Assembly (NCBI GenBank): GCA_018136815.1
Contig: CM030944.1
Coordinates: 2,253,345-2,317,344 of the forward strand
Reading direction: 5' to 3'
Source: Isochrysis galbana
Taxonomy: Eukaryota > Haptophyta > Isochrysidales > Isochrysidaceae
Length of the DNA stretch: 64,000 nucleotides
Shown: one piece after another, positions 19,511-28,115 of the stretch
Layout: each line of letters begins with the position of its first letter
How positions within the stretch are numbered: position 1 is the stretch's first letter
Notes under the pieces: model-generated
Told to the model about the DNA's origin: nothing
The model's database searches: none
The model's input: only the letters and a program-made list of their open reading frames with translations
Made by a program: the position numbers and the translations under genes

Positions 19511-20241
19511 CTTACGGGGGGGGGAGCGGAAAGGAGAGTGAGAGTGTGGCGTTGGCGATGGCGTAGGGAACCCGAACGGATCGGAGTGGGTAGCGATAGT
19601 AGTAGGCGCCTTCAAGAATTTTTTTTTGAGAACCCGATTTTTGGGCCCTATCCCCACCTCTAAGACGAGGGCTCATGGACCGCAGCCGATCAGCAAGTGC
19701 ATAAACTTAGTTGTGTGCGATATGGAAAATATAGCTGCGGACAGCTAGTGAGGCCATTGACACTGTTGGGCATCGGAAGGGCTCTGCGATGCTGCTGCGC
19801 AACTCCCACCACGTACGTGCCAGGAAACTGAGCGCTATGCATTGTGAATTGCTCGTCGGCCAGAGAAAAGTCTGCGGCCACATGCAGCCAACGCCCCGGG
19901 GCCAACTCGATCATGCCCATGCCCATATGCACACGGCAACAACGCAGCGAGCCTCGGCCACCTCCTAGTGGCCGATGACACACTCTGTCTCGGTTGCCCC
20001 TTTACGTCACTCAGTCATGACCAACTCTGCCCTGCCCGGAATGACCACTACTCGTGAACAGTTGATGCACGAGTACACGCCAATGCCGCCACCATACGCA
20101 CACCCTCACATGACATGTCGGCTCACCTGTAACTCTCCAAGAAGCAGTCCACCGCCATCCACGTCGACTTCCTCCATGTCAATAATCGTCGTTCTAACAA
20201 ACATCCCACAAATAGGTGCACCATCATCTTGAGCGATGCCT
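19511..20241. other. Intergenic, no gene seen
   Basis: Only short frames without domains. A minus-strand frame at 20106-20324 overlaps the last exon of the next gene and is a shadow. Confidence 0.4.
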
Positions 20242-21911
20242 CTACTGCGGGGGGTCGCCGATTTTCTGCGCATCTTCCTCCGCGTTCTCTTTGGCCGGCA
20301 GCCAGAATCCATAGCACTCTTCACCCAGTCGCTCGAGGCTGCGCTCGAGGTTGAGCCGATCTGCTATCTGCATCTGACGTTGCGAATCAGCTTCACGGAC
20401 AGCGTCCCGCCAGCTTGCAAGGGTCGCGTCTGGGGGACGGGAGTCCAGTTTGGCGTGTGCCCAAACAAGAGTGACCAACTGATAGCGTGGGCGGGGAATA
20501 AAAAAAGTTGGCACGATGCAGTGGGCAATGCCCTTGCGCTTCACCCATCTTGCCACGCCAGGAGTCACAACAGTTGCCGGCGGGATGCTTCCAACGGAAA
20601 CAGACCGCGGACCAAGCGGCTCGTGGAAAGGTTCTCAATGATACCGCATAGCATCAGGCCTTGTAAAAATAGAGCAAAAGCGGGAGATCAAGGCATTCGT
20701 TTCACCTGGCGCGATGAGAAATCAGAGAGGGACCTCTCCGGGGTGGCGAGAGTAGAGAGGTGGGCGAGGAGTGCCCGGGCCTCTTCGGGTGAGCACGATT
20801 CCCCCTCTGCAGTACCCATCATTGCGCACGCATATGCGATATCTGCGACCTACGAGGGGCAATATGAGGGTGCACTATCAATCTTGGCAGCATTGCTCAA
20901 CACTAGCGAAGTCCGACGTCACTGGAGCGGTATAGGAGCTCGTGGCGGCGCATTTAGCGAATATGTTTGAGAGAGCCCGAAAGCGCCGGAGCAGCGACTG
21001 GGCAAGCGGCGACTCACTTCGACAGGCTTGCATTGCAAGAAGATCTTCTCGTTCTGCAAGCGCTTCATGACGGCGGGCAATAGTGTCGCCGTTGGCTGAC
21101 GCAGCTTCGCGAAGCCCCACAATAGGTTGGCGCAATTTTGAGGGTTGAACTCTGCGCAAGCGACCTTCGCCTGATCTTCAATCGCGACCAGAAGATTCAC
21201 CTGGATATGCACGACAGATACAATTCAGACTGGCAAGCGAGTGCTCAGAGTAATGTCTCTACTACAAGCTAGTGAAATGTCTGGCAAGGGATTGCGACAA
21301 GCTTTAAGGATAGGCCACAGGAGATGGGCATGCGCGCAGCGCACCGGCTTGCACTCGAGAGTTGCGAACGCCCATGTGACAATCGAGAGTTGGTGTGGTG
21401 CAAAGGATTTGCGCTCAAGATGATGCACGACGCGCAGCAGGATGGGCTTGAGGAGAATCGGTGGCCAGTGTCGGAGGGTGGCACAAGACCAGAGCAGGTC
21501 CGCTGTTTGGCGCGGAGTGAACTCATCGGCACGCTTGACCACGGCTGTGAGCAACGCCTCGAAGCGCGCGTCGCGCAGCAGGGCGTCCCGCTCTGCGCGG
21601 TTCTTTTTCTCAAGTGAGGCGAGTCGGTGGAGCGAGGTAGCGATGTTGACAGCATTCATGAGGTTAGCGTACTCTGTGACGAGCTCGAGGACGGCTTCCT
21701 TATCCTTCGTCTCAACGAGCAGCTGATTGATCGCCCCGCACTTTGAGGCGGCAACCGCGCCAATCAGCGCCTCGATCGGGCCGCCAACCGCCTGTGGCGC
21801 AACAGGCGCCACCGGCCGCTCAGCGCTCAGTGGGTGGGGAGCACGCACAGAGGCGCGGCCAGCGGGGAGCGGGCTCAGTACAAGCCCAAGCGCAACGAGA
21901 GAGAGTAGCAT
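20242..21911 (-). CDS. Four-exon helical-repeat (OPR/FASTK-like) organellar RNA-binding candidate
   Basis: Exons (minus): about 21911-21270, 21200-21018, 20849-20706, 20478-20242, giving about 401 residues. Exon 2 ends at a GTGAGT donor, exon 3 is framed by a tag acceptor and CAG/GTGAAA, exon 4 by a cag acceptor. The three downstream exons are all phase 0. The donor of exon 1 is unresolved: a GC donor at 21269 keeps phase. A signal peptide (MLLSLVALGLVLSPLPAGRA) opens the protein, suggesting plastid or secretory routing. Repeats follow with the core LLW.FA.L: TADLLWSCATLRHWPP, LSIVTWAFATLECKP, CANLLWGFAKLRQPTATLLP, QVADIAYACAMMGTAE, LVTLVWAHAKLDSRPP. Such ~38-residue helical repeats occur in algal OPR and RAP/FASTK-type proteins that bind organellar RNA. 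No RAP domain is seen at the C-terminus. Confidence 0.7.
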
Positions 21912-23118
21912 CGCTCAGAGGGCGAGGTTGGGGGCTAATGCTTGGCTTCGAGCTGGGGGAGAGGGGTAGGGGTGGAGGGCGGAGGGGAAGAGAGCGAGCG
22001 AGCGAGGCAGCCACGGCGCCGCCCTCCCTCTTTCTCTCCTCCACCTGGGGGGCGGTGGTCGAGGGGCAGGCGCGGGGATGCACCTCACTCTCTCTGCGGG
22101 GCAGAGAAGGAAAGGGAATGAAGGGGGAAGAAGAAGAGGGCGAGATTGGGCGGCTGCGCGGCCGCGAGGAGCCACGCGGAGGATGCGATGTGGAAGAGAG
22201 AGGACACAGAGAATAGAATAGGAGAAAAAAAGAGAGTTCCGCGAAAAGGGCGGATGAGATCGCCTCGCTCATCTCGCCTGTACTCTAGTAGTCTAGTAGT
22301 AGGAATAGAATATTGTACAGTTCGATGGTGGTCCTCGTAGAGCTGCAGAGCACATTCCGCACACTCCGCACCCTTCAATCCTTATCTTTCATCATGTCTC
22401 ATGTCCGCCGTGGATTATTTATATCATACTCGATACCCAGGCGTTAGAAGATGTCTTTTGCGGGGGTTTTGGAGGGTTGAAAGAACGGGCTTGAAATAAT
22501 TCTGTGGAGGGCTCTTGCAACTGCTCCACAAAATGTAAAATCGCTTCTTGGTTCCAACAAGTTGTTGAAAGAGAGCGCGCGCACTGTTGGGCCCCTCCCG
22601 CGCGAGATGCCCACGCGCCCCTTCAGAGTGCAAGAGGTGGAGGATGCTCGCCTCGCCCTAGCCCTGCACCTGCAGCTCTGCAAGTGTGCATTGCGAGGTG
22701 GAGACGGCGCAGGCAAAGGGGATTGGCCGGCTCGGGACTCGGGACTGCGCGCCACGGCGCGACCGCGTGCGATCGAGGCAGCGCGCAGCGCTCCTCGTCT
22801 TCGCCGCAGAGCCGTTGGTGCGCGTCACGCGCTCGCGCATTGGCATTGGGCCAGAGCGGCTGTCGCTCGCTCGGCTAGCTCGAAATTCGCCCTTCTGCCC
22901 AATTTTCGAGCTCTGCTCCGTGCGGAGAAAAATTCTCCGTTTAGACGTCAAACAAAAAGCTATCAATTCCACACTACTGATCGGCCGCGCGCGTCGCGCG
23001 TCGCGCCGTCACAGAGCACGCTGCAGGCTAGCGTTAAATTATAATCTAGATTGCTACCAGCCCCGGCCCTATGACCTATGATGCACGTGAAAATCCGAGG
23101 AGCCGACGAAAACATAGA
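21912..23118. other. Intergenic with pyrimidine-rich leader of the OPR-like gene
   Basis: 21915-22260 is purine-rich on the plus strand, i.e. pyrimidine-rich in the sense of the gene to its left. 22300-23118 holds no supported gene. A small gtc-gcg-cgtcgcgcg iteration occurs near 22990. Confidence 0.4.
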
Positions 23119-23169
23119 GAGAACACCTGCCGCCGATGCTTTGGTTGAGCATTGGCGGCAGGTGTTCTC
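23119..23169. other. Strong 21-bp hairpin with 9-nt loop
   Basis: gagaacacctgccgccgatgc at 23119-23139 pairs with gcattggcggcaggtgttctc at 23149-23169, leaving one G-T wobble and a 9-base loop. The arms are at least 16 bp perfect. It could be a small-RNA precursor, a transposon end or a fold-back repeat. No gene adjoins it directly. Confidence 0.7.
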
Positions 23170-23592
23170 CCTGCCTCACAGCGTCGAAAGACGAGTCGGG
23201 AATCTGACGTTTGGGGCGCCAAAGGCATTGTAGGTACGGGCTTGGTCGACCTGCGCCAGAGCGGGCGCGATCGGCAGCGCACCTGTCTCGCCAGCGGCCA
23301 ACAAACTTTTGTCGACCAGCGAGCAGCGTCGAGCGCCATGGATGGCGTCCTGGTGCTCTAGCTCCTTGTCAGTCGCGAGTTCGGGCGAATCGCGAATCCT
23401 GCGGGGCGAGCGTCGGGACAGTCAAGGAGCATCCTGTGACGGCCGAATCGGCCGTGTGCGAGCTGTGTGTGGTGCGCATGTGCATTCGCGGACGTCATCG
23501 CTGGGGCACCAGGCACCAGGGTTTGAAATTTGCTTTATAGGCAATATGGGGCGTCAGACCCCTAATTTAATAAGTGTGTAAGCACCTTTCTT

Positions 23593-24300
23593 TTAGGGTA
23601 AAGAAACACATCTCTCAGTGGGAGCGACGTCCAGTTCGGCTCGTGTGAGCCGCCGGAGCGTGTGCAAGGAGGGGGCCGCCATTGCACCGGCAATGCCCAC
23701 ATAGGTGCGGCTGCGAAGGGCGCCACGGTGGGGCGACGGCGATAGATCCGCCATAGCGGATAGACGTCCCTCGACAATCTTCGAAGGCTGCAAGGACGGG
23801 AGTGAAGCCGTCAGGTACAGGCCAGTTGCCTTTTGATGGCCCGTGCCGTGCTGCCACGGCTGCACAAACTGCCGCGGTCGCAACCCCCCGACTAAGGCAG
23901 AGGCTTCCGCGTGCATTCGAGGATTTTCGACGGCAACGAAAGGCGCGTCGGCGCTTGCCATGGCGAGGAAGACTCTAGCGGCGGATTCGAGAGCCTGGCG
24001 ACGTCCCGGTTCCCGATCGAGCCACTGACCACTGACAACTCACCGCCGACAAATACGTGCACGGCGGATGCGCGACCACGAGGTCCCAACCGAGGTTTTG
24101 AATGTGAAGAGCATCTCCGCAGAAGTGGGGAATGTAGTCGATCTCCGACGGTCGTAGATCGCACGTCGCGACGTGCGCTCCGGCAAGTCCGCTGTGATTG
24201 CACCCGGTGGGTGCCGAATGCAGCGGACAAAGGCTCGCCATCCGCCACGAGCTGATCGAAGCCAATCGTGGAGATGGCAGCCGGAGTAATGGCATTACGT
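23593..24300 (-). pseudogene. Phage-type DNA methyltransferase-like gene, frameshifted; copy of the gypsy element 5' region
   Basis: Reading leftward, two frames carry successive conserved blocks: CDLRPSEIDYIPHFCGDALH and WDLVVAHPPCTYLS (with the PPC motif), then SGQWLDREPGRRQALESAA, VENPRMH, FVQPWQHGTGHQKATGLYL and VEGR, RSRTYVGIAGAMA. This order matches a family I know from phage annotations as DNA (cytosine) methyltransferase-like. A 7-bp near-tandem repeat (gtcagtg words) at about 24025-24035 shifts the frame between the blocks. Bases 23672-23931 are about 98% identical to 63741-64000, the start of the gypsy polyprotein. Similarity to that element ends at 23672. The N-terminal part beyond 24250 is degenerate. 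Confidence 0.6.
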
Positions 24301-24639
24301 AATGGGTGCCATTGGCGCAGCCTCAGTGGTCGTGGGATCACTCGGGAATCCCACGGGAACAGAAGCTGCAGCGGGCAGAGAAGGTTCCTTGAGAGGTTCC
24401 TCCTCTGCGGCCGAGGACGGAAGCTTCGATTTCGTGCAAATAGCGGCAATCAACGGAAAAAGAGAAACAATCTGCAACAACAACGAAAGCGAGGGAATGA
24501 TTCCGAAGACACGCGAGATGCAGTGAGCTACGATCCTTGATGACTCTATTATTAGAGTGGGGAAGAGAAGTCACATAGGGGGGAGGGGGGGGAAAGGCAG
24601 CGGACGGAGCGTCGAGCGACGGCAGCGAGCGACAGAGTC

Positions 24640-24775
24640 ATGATGAGCGAGAAGGAGATCGACCTCCGCCGCACCGAGCTCCGGAAGTACATCTCGAAGG
24701 CGCGCGATGGCTACATGACGAAGGGGTGTGTGAAGCGGTCAATGACGCCGTGGGTGCACGTCCCAAGCGAGGTCG
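24640..24775 (+). CDS. Possible 5' gene fragment, cut by a repeat
   Basis: Begins MMSEKEIDLRRTELRKYISK, then ARDGYMTKGCVKRSM. It is charged and helical with good codon balance, but continues into the dispersed repeat at 24776, where coding character stops. It may be a first exon or a truncated gene. The family is not recognised. Confidence 0.3.
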
Positions 24776-24862
24776 ATGCCGGCCCCTCGTGCACGAGCAC
24801 GAGGGCGGTACCGCGGCAGTGTAGGGGCCAGGCCCGGAGGCCTTCCCTATTGGAGTGTCCCG
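24776..24862 (-). repeat. Dispersed 80-bp repeat, partner at 13774-13858
   Basis: On the minus strand it repeats 13774-13858 at about 90% identity (gacactcca, atagggaaggcctccgggcc, tggcccctaca). Confidence 0.75.
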
Positions 24863-24992
24863 CTGGTGGAGTGTGGTGGATGTGGCCGTGGAAGGTGAGG
24901 TGAGTGTTGTGGTCCAGCATGGTGGTCTCCATGAGGTCTGTGCGTGCGCTGTTCGCGGTGATGCGGGGGCGTGGTGTGGCGGCTCCTGTGCC

Positions 24993-25119
24993 CACCTGGC
25001 TGGGCGTGTCGTCTGGGCGCGGTCGCTTCGGCGACAGCGGGGTGTCCATCAGCAGTTCGTCCATCTCAGCGAGGGCGGCGGCAGCGAGCAGCGAGGGAGG
25101 GAGGCGGCGCGCGCTCCAT
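24993..25119 (-). pseudogene. MERA-family first exon, disrupted
   Basis: The ATG at 25119 opens MERAPPPSLAARC but reaches a stop after 17 codons. In another frame MDELLMDTPLSPKRPRPDDT ends PSQ at a GT donor near 24990, like the KRPRP...EQ/GTGCGT end of the intact copies. The palindrome at 25124-25141 lies 4 bp before the ATG. No acidic second exon follows; instead the 24776 repeat begins. Confidence 0.5.
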
Positions 25120-25123
25120 GACC

Positions 25124-25141
25124 CTATCGGTTTAACGATAG
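25124..25141. repeat. Palindrome ctatcggtttaacgatag
   Basis: Near-perfect dyad centred on TTTAAC, 4 bp (gacc/ggtc) from the minus-strand MERA start codon. Inverted twin of 26819-26836. Confidence 0.75.
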
Positions 25142-25640
25142 TTGTCGGGGGCCCCCGATAGCTCCTGGGGGGCGTTGGCTCCTGGGGGGTAACACATACA
25201 AGTTGAGTCAAAGTGGTCGTTTTGTAGTGGGTGTGTGCACAAGGTGGGTCGGACTGTGGTCGTTTTGACCGGGGGTCAGTTGTAAGTTTAGTCCAGTTGG
25301 TCACTTGACATTTTTTCTGAGTCGCGGTCGCGGTCGACTAAAGAGTGGCCATCGCCGTTGTGGATTTCTGGAACGCGCGGGAAGGGGGCCGTTGATTGTA
25401 AACCGAGGGACCTCCGAAACATCCGACCGCCGCCAACAGACGATCAAGGATTCCTAAGCAGAAGTTTGTTGGAACCTTACATATAAAAGATTCTTTCTCC
25501 CTTCGCTGGAAGCGATCAGAGAGGTCTCCATAAGCCGAGAGAGACCTCCGATACCCTTAGAGTACGGTTCTGTGCTCCAGAAGTCCATCGGACATTGGTT
25601 GCTCCTTGTCAGCTTCTCCTACTCTTTCTCTTACTCCGAA

Positions 25641-26492
25641 ATGGTTGTGCTCAATGGACTCGACACCCAGCTCGTCAACACGGCCGACCTCGCCTTCCAG
25701 GCTGACCCGATGTATAAGCCAGACAAGGCCGACTTGCACACGTGCCCGCTCGAGAAGGATGGCTGGACACTGGCGCACAATGCGCTGCGTGCAGAGCTCG
25801 CGCAGCTCAAGCTCATGATCAAGACAGTGGGCAACCGCCAGCTGGAGACGTGGGAGATCAAGGCTTTCCAGCGCTTTTGGCAGCTCCACAAGGACCACAT
25901 TCACGATCACCATGCTAACGAGGACGAGATCTTCACGCCGCTGATGGCTAAACGCATCAAGGTCCCATCGCGCCTTACTTCTGACCACGAGATAATTGTG
26001 AAGCACCTAGAGCACCTGGATCCGAAGTTCCAGGAGCTAACGAACGGTGCTCAACTCCGAGAGGCTATTGAGGCATACGGCAACGACTTGTTGCCCCATC
26101 TCATCGAGGAGGAGAAAGTCTCTCTACCCCTCGTACGTGCATACTTCACACCACAGGAATACGATGCCATGACGCAAAAGGTTCTCGCGAAAATACCATT
26201 GCTGGTGAAAGGCGCCATCTTCTACTGGATGGCGTCGTGCGATCCCAACAACGGTAACACAGAAGGCATCACACTTGCTACCATCAAGCAGGCTACGACG
26301 TCTTTTCTTCTCTCGGCTGGAGTACCGCCGTTTGTACCCCCAATTGCGTGGCACATGGAGTTGAAATCTGGCGTCAAGCAGTACATGAGCGGTGTGGCAG
26401 CAGAGGTCGCCGGGTTGATCAGTGGCAAGCCACCGGTGGCAGACAAGCACGTGTCATGTTTCTCCCGCTGTTTATCCATGACCTCTGCCTAG
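25641..26492 (+). CDS. Hemerythrin HHE-domain protein
   Basis: A 283-residue protein from the ATG at 25641. An in-frame ATG at 25572 would add 23 residues resembling a signal peptide (GHWLLLVSFSYSFSYS), so a secreted form is possible. The hemerythrin/HHE four-helix bundle spans about residues 45-180, with metal-ligand candidates in GWTLAHNALRAEL, HKDHIHDHHANEDEIF, LTSDHEIIVKHLEHL and LLPHLIEEEKVSLPL. These His/Glu residues bind a di-iron site used for oxygen or nitric-oxide sensing, iron storage or redox defence in the family. A C-terminal segment (GAIFYWMASCDP, VPPFVPPIAWHM) is hydrophobic and of unknown role. The gene lies between two inverted MERA/palindrome modules (25104-25145 and 26815-26858). 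Confidence 0.85.
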   Translation: MVVLNGLDTQLVNTADLAFQADPMYKPDKADLHTCPLEKDGWTLAHNALRAELAQLKLMIKTVGNRQLETWEIKAFQRFWQLHKDHIHDHHANEDEIFTPLMAKRIKVPSRLTSDHEIIVKHLEHLDPKFQELTNGAQLREAIEAYGNDLLPHLIEEEKVSLPLVRAYFTPQEYDAMTQKVLAKIPLLVKGAIFYWMASCDPNNGNTEGITLATIKQATTSFLLSAGVPPFVPPIAWHMELKSGVKQYMSGVAAEVAGLISGKPPVADKHVSCFSRCLSMTSA

Positions 26493-26818
26493 CTTGTTGA
26501 TAAGCTGCCTGTTTCGCTTACATGAGGGGAGCTTGTTGCACAGGGGATTTCGGGAGGAACGAGAAATTGTGCTCTTGTTGGTCTTTTCGAGATCTCTTCT
26601 GCACGATCAGGCATCAGGGTGGGCAAAGTGCAATCCTCGAAGAGAGTGCATCTGAAAGTACTTCAGAGGCTGGGGGTTCAAACGCGGGACGCTGTGGTGC
26701 AACGTTTCCGAACTATTGAAAGTTTAAACGGCGTACTAATTGTGTTGTTGGTCGTTGTCGTGGGATTGAACAACTATGGTATGCGAAAAGGGAGAACTGT
26801 TATTATATTTTGAGACAA

Positions 26819-26836
26819 CTATCGTTAAAACGATAG
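26819..26836. repeat. Palindrome ctatcgttaaaacgatag
   Basis: Dyad with perfect CTATCGTT/AACGATAG-type arms, 4 bp (ggtc) before the ATG at 26841. Confidence 0.8.
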
Positions 26837-26840
26837 GGTC

Positions 26841-26920
26841 ATGGAGCGCGCGCCGCTCCCCTCCTCCCTCCTCGCCCACCCCGCCGCGCCGACCGATCAG
26901 GACATGACAGCCTTGTGATT
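26841..26920 (+). pseudogene. MERA-family first-exon remnant
   Basis: Starts MERAPLPSSLLAHPAAPTDQ and stops after about 25 codons. The 44 bp spanning palindrome and start match 25104-25145 in inverted orientation. No NLS-like KRPRP and no second exon are found. Confidence 0.5.
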
Positions 26921-27075
26921 GTGCACGCCGTGAGAGCGAGACGCCTCGATCGACGCCTCCGCAACTTTCTGCTTTCTGCGCACGCCGGCGTGCAATCACG
27001 TGCGCACGGCGTGCACCCCTCATAGGGGAAACGTTCCCATACGCACGTACGGCGTCCCCGTGGGGGAACCGCGGA

Positions 27076-27304
27076 GGGAAAACCCCCGGGCACCCCCTGG
27101 GACCATGGGATACCTTCAGCCAGTATGGGATGGCAACAATAACGTGAACTGGGGGTGGGGTAGAGGAGGATCTCCTCCGCCTACCACCCGAGAGGGAACG
27201 CTCCCCCCCCCCCCCCCCCCGGGGTGCGGATGGGAACCCCCGGGGTACCCTCTGGGACAATGGGTTACTTTTACAGTATGGGGTGACAACAATCACGTAA
27301 ACTG
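27076..27304. repeat. Imperfect 155-bp tandem duplication
   Basis: The segment around ccccgggcaccccctgggac, atgggataccttcag, ggcaacaataacgtgaactg is repeated about 155 bp later (ccccggggtaccctctgggac, atgggttacttttac, gacaacaatcacgtaaactg). A C-run lies between the units. Non-coding. Confidence 0.75.
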
Positions 27305-27417
27305 AGCGGGAGAGAGCTGAAATCCCCAAAAAAAGGTGAGTCGAGACCTCCGCCAACAGCTCCGTCGGAGCTGACCGTTGCGAGAAGGTGTGGCCCGGTG
27401 CGAAATGGCGGTGGGGA

Positions 27418-27705
27418 TTAGGAATCGCAATTCTGGGCGTCTCCTCTCCAAGGACGCGAGGGCGTGGGGCGGTCGGGACCGCGGCGACGCGATCGGGGGT
27501 CGGGGGCGACTCGATCGGGGGCGACTCGGTAGGGCTCGTAGGTCGTAGGCGCCCCCTCTGAGGCTCCAGCGAGACGAGTCGCACTGCCACCTGCTCCGGT
27601 GGACGCGTTCGTATCGCCAGCGACTGCTCCATGGTCCATGGTAGCTGGGGGGCCGCCCTCGGTGGTGGGCCCGAAGGAGGGGAGGGGCGCGCCGGCGCGC
27701 TCCAT
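27418..27705 (-). CDS. MERA-family open frame
   Basis: Starts MERAGAPLPSFGPTTEGGPP at 27705, closely resembling the first 20 residues of the copies at 54593 and 48066 (PLSFGPP(T/A)EG). It then diverges into a Gly/Ala/Thr-rich and RVAPDRVAPD repeat sequence and lacks the KRPRP block. The palindrome at 27709-27728 lies 3 bp upstream. Probably a decayed or recombined family member. Confidence 0.4.
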   Translation of the reverse strand: MERAGAPLPSFGPTTEGGPPATMDHGAVAGDTNASTGAGGSATRLAGASEGAPTTYEPYRVAPDRVAPDPRSRRRGPDRPTPSRPWRGDAQNCDS

Positions 27706-27708
27706 GGG

Positions 27709-27728
27709 AACTGACTATAAAGTTAGTT
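27709..27728. repeat. Palindrome aactgactataaagttagtt
   Basis: Self-complementary at most positions (aact(g/a)actt / aagttagtt with TATAA centre), 3 bp before the minus-strand ATG at 27705. Confidence 0.75.
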
Positions 27729-28115
27729 GCACGGCACGCGCAACACATACAGACGTCAAGCAGCATCAAAACACCACCTTTTGACCTCCCACGTGACGCA
27801 TGCCGAGAAAGCGGCAATATGGCATCCGGTAGGGCGCTTCAACGTGACGGCTTGCCGCAGCATCATGCGGAAGCGGTGACAGCTGCTACTGCAAAGAGAT
27901 CTACAATTGCCCATCAAAGGCCCACAATATGAAGAGAAGAAGAAATGGGCCATATTTGAAATTCCGCCTAGAGGAGAAGTGTACAAGGGAGTAGTCGTAC
28001 AAAGCATGATTAGTAACCGCGAGCGAGCGCGCCTAGCGCGACCTCTGCCACGGGACAACACATCATCGGTGGAATCATATTCAATGCACGTCCTCGTCGT
28101 AGTTGCTAGAGCAAC
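27729..28115. other. 3' flank of ClpX, no gene seen
   Basis: A plus-strand frame starting MPIKGPQYEEKKKWAIFEIP at 27907 looks protein-like for about 35 codons but is unsupported by a domain. The sequence ends in the ClpX stop at 28116. Confidence 0.35.
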
